NCBI GenBank assembly: GCA_900551655.1
Contig: URWM01000089.1
Location: 1-6,474, forward strand
DNA: 6,474 nucleotides
Reading direction: 5' to 3'
From: an uncultured Collinsella sp.
GTDB taxonomy: Bacteria; Actinomycetota; Coriobacteriia; Coriobacteriales; Coriobacteriaceae
Both the position numbers and the translations under genes were made by a program. This document shows positions 1 through 5,329 of the stretch, piece after piece; position 1 is the stretch's first letter, and each line of letters starts with the position of its first letter. The notes beneath the pieces are model-generated. The model did not search any database, was not told where the DNA came from, and saw only the letters and a list, made by a program, of their open reading frames with translations.

Positions 1-11
1 ATAAGAGACAG
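1..11 (+). other. Probable Tn5/Nextera mosaic-end adapter remnant at contig edge
   Basis: The first 11 bases, ATAAGAGACAG, equal the last 11 bases of the 19-bp Tn5 mosaic end used in Nextera tagmentation libraries. A chance match at this exact edge position is about 1 in 4 million. The bases happen to read in frame with the antiporter as I-R-D-(R), using AGA, a codon rare in the genes here. The likely explanation is untrimmed adapter at a contig end, so residues 1-3 or 4 of the partial antiporter should not be trusted. If this window was cut from inside a longer contig, the match would instead be coincidence. Confidence 0.75.
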
Positions 12-1188
12 GCTGAGGGGCGGCACCGACTCGCTGCTCGAGGTCGAATCGGGCTCCAACGATCCTGTCGCCTATATGCTCACCGCCGTGCTCGCCACAC
101 TCGCGGCCGGCGGCGACATCAACATTCCCGCACTGCTGGCCAAGCAGATTATCCTGGGCGCGGGCCTGGGTCTTGCAATCGGCTGGGCGGCGGGCCGCCT
201 GATTGAACGCGCGCACGCAACGGCCGAGGGCGCGCAGACCATCTTTTTGTTCGCCGTGGCGATCGTCGCCTACGCGTTACCAAGCTATCTGGGCGGCAAC
301 GGCTTTTTGGCTGTATACCTGGCCGGCATTGTGCTGGGTGCCAGCGACATCACCGGCAAGGTCGAGATGGCGCACTTCTTTGACACTCTCACCGAGATGG
401 CCGAGATGACCATCTTCTTTTTGCTGGGCCTGCTCGTTACACCCGCACGCCTGCCGCAAATGCTGCTACCGGGCCTGGCGCTCATGGCGTTTATGCTCTT
501 CGTGAGCCGCCCCATCGCCGTGGGCATGCTGCTGGCGCCGTTTAGGACGAACCCTCGCCAGGTTGCGCTCGTAAGCTGGGCGGGTCTGCGCGGAGCAGCT
601 TCGGTCGTCTTTAGTCTCTTTGCCGTGGTGGCCGGCGTTCCCGGCGGACACGACCTATTTGACCTGGTGTTTGTGATTGCCGTGTCGAGCATTGTGGTGC
701 AGGGCTCGCTGCTGCCGGCGTTGGCGAAGAAGCTCGATATGATCGATGCGACCGGCGACGTGCGCCGCACCTTTAACGACTACCGCGACGAGGACGGCAT
801 GTCGTTTGTAAAGCTCAAGGTGGGCGCTGGCCATCCGTTTGCCGGACGCTCGCTCGCGGACATTGGCAGCGCCACGGATATGCTCGTGGTCCTGGTGCTG
901 CGCGACGGGGCGCACCCGGTACTGCCCAACGGCGATACCGTGATCCAGGAAGGCGATCTTCTGGTGATGGCCGCCCCAACATTCGAAGAGCGTGCCGAGG
1001 TTACGCTGCGCGAGGTCACCGTGACTCCCCACGGTCGCCTGGCCGGTCAGCGCCTGCGCGATGTGCCGCAAGGCAAGCATCCGTTTATTGTAGTGATGCT
1101 CAAGCGCGACGGCCAAACGATCATTCCCGATGGCAACACCCTAATATACGCCGGCGACGAAGCCGTCATCGCCACGCTGGCGTCGTAG
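1..1188 (+). CDS. CPA1 (NhaP-type) cation/proton antiporter, 5'-partial, with two C-terminal RCK_C lobes
   Basis: Inner-membrane Na+ or K+/H+ exchanger; 395 residues are visible and the N-terminus lies off the left edge. The frame is open from base 1, so the first ATG at 76 is internal. Residues 14-22 carry the CPA1 ion-site signature EVESGSNDP, with Asn20-Asp21 as the ND pair. About seven hydrophobic segments follow to residue ~240, including the conserved GLRGA motif at 195-199. The soluble tail holds two similar lobes at ~268-325 and ~337-393. Each has an AGxxLxD segment, then a hydrophobic strand, an RDG turn, a PxGxT segment and a GD turn, as in RCK_C/TrkA_C domains that bind nucleotides or other ligands and gate transport. 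E. coli NhaP2 (about 578 aa) has one RCK_C followed by a CorC-like domain, so the duplicated lobe differs. The gene ends in tandem stops TAG-TGA. Cation specificity cannot be told from sequence. Confidence 0.9.
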   Translation: MRDRLRGGTDSLLEVESGSNDPVAYMLTAVLATLAAGGDINIPALLAKQIILGAGLGLAIGWAAGRLIERAHATAEGAQTIFLFAVAIVAYALPSYLGGNGFLAVYLAGIVLGASDITGKVEMAHFFDTLTEMAEMTIFFLLGLLVTPARLPQMLLPGLALMAFMLFVSRPIAVGMLLAPFRTNPRQVALVSWAGLRGAASVVFSLFAVVAGVPGGHDLFDLVFVIAVSSIVVQGSLLPALAKKLDMIDATGDVRRTFNDYRDEDGMSFVKLKVGAGHPFAGRSLADIGSATDMLVVLVLRDGAHPVLPNGDTVIQEGDLLVMAAPTFEERAEVTLREVTVTPHGRLAGQRLRDVPQGKHPFIVVMLKRDGQTIIPDGNTLIYAGDEAVIATLAS

Positions 1189-1205
1189 TGACCAGGGGTT
1201 AGCTA

Positions 1206-1280
1206 ATTTGCGACGAAGAAATCAAGCGCCTAGAGAACCTCATGTCTTCGCTCGCAGATTTGGATTTGCCTGAGGAGTAA
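1206..1280 (+). other. Possible orphan coding tail or 12-aa leader peptide
   Basis: After the antiporter stops, the frame from 1206 to the TAA at 1278-1280 reads like the end of a real protein: DEEIKRLENLMSSLADLDL followed by PEE. It is amphipathic with leucine spacing and ends in an acidic tail. No good start precedes it, because the frame is closed by TAG at 1200-1202. The only internal ATG (1242) would give a 12-residue peptide with a poor ribosome binding site. It sits in a different frame from the antiporter, so it could be the eroded original C-terminus of that gene, a relic of another gene, or chance. Confidence 0.2.
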
Positions 1281-1348
1281 GGTCACCTCTCCCCCATGTA
1301 ACCATCCTGTAAATCATAGCGGCGCAGTCGAGTTTTACCGTGATGCGG

Positions 1349-1377
1349 TCGCGCCTGGCGCTCCACTGTGCTAAAGT
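1349..1377 (+). promoter_or_regulatory. Candidate promoter for serC-serA
   Basis: A TAAAGT -10-like hexamer (1372-1377), preceded by TGTGC, lies 17 bp after TCGCGC (1349-1354), a weak match to a -35. Transcription would begin near 1384, giving a leader of about 32 nt with no room for a riboswitch. The perfect 8-bp palindrome GAACGTTC (1383-1390) would cover the start point. The call rests on pattern and position only. Confidence 0.35.
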
Positions 1378-1400
1378 ATCCCGAACGTTCAAACGACTAC

Positions 1401-1406
1401 GAGGGG
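1401..1406 (+). promoter_or_regulatory. Ribosome binding site of serC
   Basis: GAGGGG lies 9 nt before the ATG at 1416. This supports that start, which gives the N-terminus MARVHNFSAGPAALP expected for SerC. Confidence 0.7.
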
Positions 1407-1415
1407 AACTAGAAG

Positions 1416-2540
1416 ATGGCACGTGTGCACAACTTCTCAGCTGGCCCGGCCGCGCTGCCTACAAGCGTGCTCGCCGAGATCGCCGACGAGATGATGGACT
1501 ACCGCGGTTGCGGCATGTCCGTGCTCGAGATGAGCCATCGATCTAGCATGTACCAGCAGATTATCAACGACGCCGAGGCAACCCTGCGCCGTCTGCTGAG
1601 CATCCCCGACAACTACCGCGTCCTGTTTTTGCAGGGCGGCGCCACGCTGCAGTTTGCGGGCATCCCCATGAACCTCATGCGCCGCGGCCGCGCCGGCTAC
1701 ATCGTGACCGGCAACTTTGCCAACAAGGCATACAAAGAAGCCGCCAAGTATGGTGAGGCCGTGCTGCTCGCGAGCTCCGAGGACACCAACTTCGACCGCA
1801 TCCCCAACATGGCCGACATCAACGCGCGTATTGCCGCCGAGGCCGCGGGCGACGGGCTCGACTACGTCTACATCTGCCAGAACAACACCATCTTTGGCAC
1901 CATGTACCACGAGCTGCCCGCTTGCGGCGACGTGCCGCTGGTCGCCGATGTCTCGAGCTGCTTTCTGTCGCAGCCGCTCGACGTTTAGCTCTACGGGCTC
2001 ATCTACGCCGGCGCGCAGAAAAACGCCGGCGCCGCGGGTGTGACCGTGGTTATCGTGCGCGATGACCTGATCGCCGACGGTCCGGCCTTTGCGCAGACGC
2101 CGCAGTACCTGGACCTTAAGACCCAGGCCGCCAAAGGCTCCATGCTCAACACGCCCAACACCTTTGGCATCTACGTGTGCGGCAAGGTGTTCCGTTGGGT
2201 TGAGCAGACCGGCGGACTTGCCGCCATGGCCGAGCGCAACTGGGCCAAGGCCAACCTGCTCTACGACCTGCTCGAGAACAGCGAGCTGTTCCACGGCACC
2301 ACGCAGGCCGACAGCCGTTCCATCGCCAACGTCACCTTCCGTACCGGCGATGCCGACCTCGACGCCGCCTTTGTCGCAGGCGCGGCCGAGCACCAGATTC
2401 AAAACGTCAAGGGTCATCGCCTGGTGGGTGGCATGCGCGCCAGCGTCTACAACGCCGTAACCATGGAAGACGTGCAGGCACTGGCCTCGTACATGAAGGA
2501 CTTCGAAGCGCAGCATAGTTTGAGTCCGCGATCTAACTAG
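1416..2540 (+). pseudogene. serC: Phosphoserine aminotransferase (SerC) interrupted by an in-frame amber stop
   Basis: SerC is a cytosolic PLP enzyme that converts 3-phosphohydroxypyruvate and glutamate to O-phosphoserine and 2-oxoglutarate. The full frame has 374 codons (E. coli SerC is 362 aa). It is open at both ends but contains TAG at codon 191 (1986-1988). Before the stop are FSAGPAALP (7-15), the PLP-phosphate segment QGGATLQF (73-80), NNTIFGT with Thr158, and ADVSS with Asp178. After it come YAGAQKN with the Schiff-base lysine at codon 202 (2019-2021), NTPNTFGIYV, and the C-terminal GGMRASVYNA. Both halves keep frame and conserved motifs, so this is one substitution, not decay. The 190-residue product would lack the catalytic lysine and be inactive. 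The fragment 2040-2540 has a GTG but no clear ribosome binding site. The gene lies 72 bp before serA, likely in the same operon. A sequencing or assembly error is an equal possibility. Confidence 0.93.
1986..1988 (+). other. serC: In-frame TAG (amber) codon inside serC
   Basis: TAG replaces a residue between GAC-GTT and CTC-TAC-GGG. Known SerC proteins read Asp-Val-Ser-x-Tyr-Gly here, so TCG to TAG is a simple one-base explanation, though several other sense codons are also one change away. serC itself ends in TAG (2538-2540), as do the antiporter, serA and the minus-strand gene, so TAG is an ordinary stop in this genome. Confidence 0.9.
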
Positions 2541-2599
2541 CCCGCAACCCGCGGGCCGACCAGCCACCTCAGACCACCCTGTTTAGATCAAAACCTTCT

Positions 2600-2605
2600 A
2601 AGGAG
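2600..2605 (+). promoter_or_regulatory. Ribosome binding site of serA
   Basis: AAGGAG ends 7 nt before the ATG at 2613, a strong site that fixes the serA start. The 72-bp serC-serA gap holds only a short CCCGC/GCGGG hairpin (2541-2555) without a T-run, so serA is probably cotranscribed with serC. Confidence 0.75.
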
Positions 2606-2612
2606 TTTTTCC

Positions 2613-3776
2613 ATGCGCAAGATTAAGACCATCGACGACATCACTAAAGACGGCAAAGTCGAGTTTGGCGAGGGCTACGAGTTTGTAAGCACCGCCGAGG
2701 AGGCCGACGCGATCCTGATGCGCTCGACCGACCTGCACGGCTACGAGCTGCCCGAGGGCATCCGCGCCATCGCCCGCTGCGGCGCCGGCGTCAACAACAT
2801 CCCCGTCGAGGAGTACGCCAAGAAGGGCGTCGTGGTCTTTAACTCCCCCGGAGCCAACAGCAACGCCGTCAAGGAGCTCGTCCTGGGCATGCTGGTGCTC
2901 TCGAGCCGCGGCGTAGTGCAGTCGATGAACTGGGTGCGCAACAACGCCGACGACCCCGAGATTCAGGTCGATGCCGAAAAGGCCAAGAAGGCCTTTGTGG
3001 GCCGCGAGCTCAAGGGCAAGCGCATCGGCGTCATCGGCCTGGGCAACGTGGGCTCCAAGGTAGCCAACGCCTGCGTCGATCTGGGCATGGACGTTTACGG
3101 CTACGACCCGTTCATTTCCGTTGAGCACGCGTGGGTGCTGAGCCGCGAGGTGCAGCGCGTGGGCACGCTCGAAGATCTGTGCCGCGGCTGCGACTACCTC
3201 ACCGTGCACGTGCCCAGCAAGGCCGACACCATCGGCATGATCAGCACCGAGCAGATCAACCTGCTGGCACCCGACGCAGTGCTCATCAACTACGCGCGTG
3301 AGACCATCATTGACGAGGACGCCGTCGACGCCGCCCTGCGCGAGGGCAAGCTCAGCTGGTTTAGCTGCGACTTTGCCACGCCCAAGACCGTCAAGATGCC
3401 CAATACGTTTATCACCACGCACTCGGGCGCCGGCACTGGCGAGGCCGAGGCCAACTGCGCCGACATGGCCATCAGCGAGCTCAAGGATTACCTGGAGAAC
3501 GGCAACATCGCGCACAGCGTCAACTACCCCGCCTGCAGCATGGGCAAGGCGCGCGCCGCAAGCCGCATTGCCTGCCTGCACGCCAACGTGCCCAACATGA
3601 TCGGCCAGATTACGGCCATCCTGGCCAAGGACAACGCCAACGTGCAGCGCATGACCAACGAGTCCGCTGGCGAGAACGCCTACACCATGTTCGACACCGA
3701 CGAGCACTTGGACAGCAGCACCATCGAGGCGCTCAAGCAGATTCCGTCGATGTATCGCGTGCGCGTGATCAAATAG
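2613..3776 (+). CDS. serA: D-3-phosphoglycerate dehydrogenase, short form with C-terminal ACT domain
   Basis: This cytosolic NAD-dependent enzyme oxidises 3-phosphoglycerate to 3-phosphohydroxypyruvate, the entry step of serine synthesis. The 387 residues fit the ~390-aa anaerobe-type SerA, which lacks the intervening domain of longer forms. Visible in order are the substrate-side segment RCGAGVNNIP (55-64), NSPGANSNAVKELVLG (77-92), the Rossmann motif GxGxxG as GLGNVG (142-147) with YDP (164-166) at the cofactor-binding acid, Arg229 in NYARE, and His270 in TTHSGAG. An ACT domain (~317-387, start RIACLHANVPNMIGQI) is the usual site of serine feedback binding. Two details differ from the common pattern: Pro-His is Thr-His at 269-270, and no clear counterpart of the catalytic Glu appears between Arg229 and His270. 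The start is fixed by a strong ribosome binding site, and a hairpin terminator follows. Other D-2-hydroxyacid dehydrogenases are less likely given the ACT domain and adjacent serC. Confidence 0.93.
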   Translation: MRKIKTIDDITKDGKVEFGEGYEFVSTAEEADAILMRSTDLHGYELPEGIRAIARCGAGVNNIPVEEYAKKGVVVFNSPGANSNAVKELVLGMLVLSSRGVVQSMNWVRNNADDPEIQVDAEKAKKAFVGRELKGKRIGVIGLGNVGSKVANACVDLGMDVYGYDPFISVEHAWVLSREVQRVGTLEDLCRGCDYLTVHVPSKADTIGMISTEQINLLAPDAVLINYARETIIDEDAVDAALREGKLSWFSCDFATPKTVKMPNTFITTHSGAGTGEAEANCADMAISELKDYLENGNIAHSVNYPACSMGKARAASRIACLHANVPNMIGQITAILAKDNANVQRMTNESAGENAYTMFDTDEHLDSSTIEALKQIPSMYRVRVIK

Positions 3777-3815
3777 CGCCGGCACCAAGCCTGTCAGGCA
3801 GACCATGAAGTCCAT

Positions 3816-3852
3816 TCGGCCCCCGTTTTCACGAAACGGGGGCCGATTTCGT
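3816..3852 (+). terminator. Rho-independent terminator after serA
   Basis: A perfect 13-bp stem pairs 3816-3828 with 3834-3846 around a 5-nt TCACG loop (3829-3833). It has a run of GC pairs in the middle and is followed by ATTTCGTT, a modest T-rich tail. It starts 40 bp after the serA stop and is convergent to the minus-strand gene, so it probably closes the serC-serA transcript. Confidence 0.85.
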
Positions 3853-3869
3853 TGCTCCGGCTGGTTTTG

Positions 3870-4046
3870 AAAATGCTACCAAGAACAAGTTTTTTCGGAT
3901 AATCGACCGTCATACCCAAGTCACAGAGCGCACCTGCTTTGATAAACAACTTTATCAGGGGCTTTAGTAGGTAAAGATCAATCTCTATATACCACATCCA
4001 AGTTGACTGTCGATTTTCCGAAACAACTAGTTCTGGATAGCAATTT
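3870..4046. repeat. Imperfect inverted repeat element, 43-bp arms around 91-bp spacer
   Basis: The left arm (3870-3912) and the reverse complement of the right arm (4004-4046) agree at 36 of 43 positions without gaps. The best core, 3882-3912 against 4004-4034, agrees at 27 of 31. The 91-bp spacer is AT-richer than the genes around it and contains its own hairpin. This stretch fills most of the 349-bp gap between serA and the minus-strand gene, and I see no convincing gene in it. It could be a MITE-like element, two inverted copies of a dispersed intergenic repeat, or the template of a structured RNA. No flanking target duplication was evident by eye. Confidence 0.7.
3937..3960 (+). other. 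Hairpin in the spacer of the inverted repeat
   Basis: TGATAAA (3940-3946) and TTTATCA (3951-3957) pair perfectly around CAAC. Three further pairs (C-G and two T-G wobbles) extend the stem to 10 bp. It sits inside the 91-bp spacer of the larger inverted repeat, so a transcript across the element could form a two-level stem structure. No function is known. Confidence 0.4.
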
Positions 4047-4125
4047 TATAGCCCTTCCAAGGCGAAACTGAAGCCTTTTTCGCGCCCAAAGCTCTAGTTC
4101 GCGCGACCGTTTTCCACCTGCACGA

Positions 4126-5175
4126 CTACATTCCCGACCAATCGATAAATATCTCCTCACGAAGCCGGCGTTCAAGCTCCTGCTGCCGCGGCGTCTTGTC
4201 TTTCAACGGCGCATCGAGATAGGACATGATGAGCTCCATCACCACGCGGAAGGCATCGGAGTCGGCCAGCTGGCTATAGGTCATCAAAACGACGGGATAT
4301 CCCATCGCTTGCAAGGCCGTCGTTCGATCGGAGTCCGAAATCTTGGATTCTATGGATCCGTGTATGGCTTTACCTTGGCATTCAACAAGGCACTCTCGGC
4401 TGCCGTCCTTATTTGCCAGCAGGATATCGGCATAGCGCCTATCAAGCCCCGAAATCAGGCGGGCGCTGCGCGTCATACGAATCTCAACGTTATTGGTAAG
4501 GCGCAGCCCTTCGCCGCCGCGCAACCTCGTAAGGCCAAACAGCATCGAAGCCTGGACCTCGAGCGGCGATGCTGCCACCCCCGTAATGCATTTCGCGGCT
4601 CGTATGAACGATTTAGCGCCGCGGAGCCCCCGGACCTTATCGACGAACTCTGTAAGCTCAGAGAGCTCGATCAAGGGAGGTCGTTTCCACAAGTCCGTTG
4701 GATTCCCCGAGACATCCTTTACATTTTCCCAACCCAACCGTGCGTCACCCCACCGGTCCCCATATGCCTGCACAAGTGCCGACTTTACCTGAGGCGCAAT
4801 CTTGCACACGGCAAAGGTGCCGCACATCTCATACATGCACATGATTAAACGCTCGTTTGAAACCGAGGAAGCCAGGGTCAGCAGGGTAAAGAGTGGGGAC
4901 GCGACATCGAGGCCAAACTCTGTCTGCCGCACGGAGCCAAACGGCCTCTCCCCGTTCCAAACATGCCTGACAATGCGATCGCCCTTGCGCCCGCAGACGC
5001 CCTGCGCCAACACGTGTAACGGGGTGCCCAGGAAATGCTTGACGAGCGGATGCTCACATAGGTGCTCCCTGCGCGGATCGTCCGCAGAATCGGGCAGGTC
5101 CAGCATTATTGCCAAGACCTGTGGAGGTATCCGGTGATACCGAAAGGCAGATATGTCGCACAGCATGTCGTCCAT
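4126..5175 (-). CDS. AbiEi-like protein with PD-(D/E)XK/DUF559-like C-terminal domain, no toxin partner seen
   Basis: I do not recognise a named gene. From the chosen ATG (5173-5175) it is 349 residues. Residues 7-120 (CDISAFRYHRIPPQVL start, then ASPLFTLLTLASS and MYEMCGTF) resemble the middle region of AbiEi-type antitoxin-like proteins, where S/P-x-x-TLL-x-LA is typical. The C-terminus has a nuclease-like core: Asp250 in YADILL, VECQGK with Glu265 and Gln267, then DRTTALQAMGYPVVLMTYSQL at 283-303, laid out like DUF559/Vsr-type folds. The usual ExK or ExD is ExQ here, so catalysis is uncertain. No AbiEii nucleotidyltransferase lies next to it, suggesting an orphan regulator or a stand-alone defence or housekeeping factor. 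The frame is open up to 5535, but the part beyond 5330 is antisense to the M20 gene. A TTG at 5310 is an alternative start, and neither start has a good ribosome binding site. Confidence 0.72.
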   Translation of the reverse strand: MDDMLCDISAFRYHRIPPQVLAIMLDLPDSADDPRREHLCEHPLVKHFLGTPLHVLAQGVCGRKGDRIVRHVWNGERPFGSVRQTEFGLDVASPLFTLLTLASSVSNERLIMCMYEMCGTFAVCKIAPQVKSALVQAYGDRWGDARLGWENVKDVSGNPTDLWKRPPLIELSELTEFVDKVRGLRGAKSFIRAAKCITGVAASPLEVQASMLFGLTRLRGGEGLRLTNNVEIRMTRSARLISGLDRRYADILLANKDGSRECLVECQGKAIHGSIESKISDSDRTTALQAMGYPVVLMTYSQLADSDAFRVVMELIMSYLDAPLKDKTPRQQELERRLREEIFIDWSGM

Positions 5176-5267
5176 GAAGGGTACGTACCCGCTGCGTCGC
5201 TTGTGAACCCGCTCGGACGGCAAACGCGCTGGCTCGGCCTGCGAACGGTAAATGCTGCTGCGCGCGC

Positions 5268-5295
5268 GTCGCGAATCTCTCAGGAGGCTTACAAT
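5268..5295 (+). promoter_or_regulatory. Candidate promoter for the M20 gene
   Basis: TACAAT (5290-5295) differs from the -10 consensus at one base. GTCGCG (5268-5273) lies 16 bp upstream as a weak -35. Transcription would start near 5302, about 28 nt before the ATG at 5330, which favours that start over an upstream TTG at 5300. The -10 lies inside the left arm of a palindrome. Confidence 0.4.
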
Positions 5296-5322
5296 CGGTT
5301 TGGAAAGCAAACTGATTGTGAG
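5288..5322. promoter_or_regulatory. Palindromic operator or hairpin over promoter and ribosome binding site of the M20 gene
   Basis: The arms 5288-5302 and 5308-5322 are inverted repeats matching at 13 of 15 positions; the two exceptions form G-T wobbles. The spacer is GAAAG (5303-5307). The left arm covers the -10-like TACAAT and the right arm ends in the GAGG used as ribosome binding site. It could be a repressor site on DNA, or a stem hiding the ribosome binding site if transcription starts further upstream. It also lies upstream of the divergent minus-strand gene. Confidence 0.55.
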
Positions 5323-5323
5323 G
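5320..5323 (+). promoter_or_regulatory. Ribosome binding site of the M20 gene
   Basis: GAGG ends 6 nt before ATG 5330. It decides the start against in-frame GTG 5318 and TTG 5300. The stronger AGGAGG at 5282-5287 is 12 nt from TTG 5300, too far for ideal use, and lies before the predicted transcript start. Confidence 0.55.
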
Positions 5324-5329
5324 TTGCAT

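Noticed and set aside
1383..1390. GAACGTTC palindrome as a LexA/SOS box
   Set aside because: It lacks the spacing between the CGAAC and GTTC halves needed for the Gram-positive SOS box, and serC is not an SOS gene.
1986..1988. Genome-wide TAG recoding (pyrrolysine or suppressor code)
   Set aside because: TAG is the normal stop of all four genes whose ends are in the window, including serC itself.
1437..2567. Long open frame antisense to serC (376 aa)
   Set aside because: It is a shadow of high-GC coding on the plus strand, with no recognisable motif; the plus strand carries clear SerC motifs.
2598..3815. Long open frame antisense to serA (405 aa)
   Set aside because: It is an Ala/Val/Gly/His-rich shadow translation opposite an intact SerA and runs into its terminator.
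4059..4083. Weak hairpin plus T-run (AAGGC/GCCTT then T5) as a terminator
   Set aside because: The stem is only 5 bp and competes with an alternative 6-bp pairing (GCGAAA/TTTCGC); there is no gene just upstream on the plus strand.
3794..4175. Two short minus-strand frames (67 and 65 aa) across the inverted repeat
   Set aside because: They are built from the repeat arms and terminator region, have no ribosome binding site and no family resemblance; treated as chance openings.
4309..4848. Plus-strand frame of 179 aa
   Set aside because: It is antisense to the minus-strand AbiEi-like gene, with no ribosome binding site or domain; the minus frame has family-like motifs.
5179..5190. Perfect 12-bp palindrome GGGTACGTACCC just before ATG 5175
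   Set aside because: About one such palindrome is expected by chance in a window this long, so position alone is not enough to call an operator.
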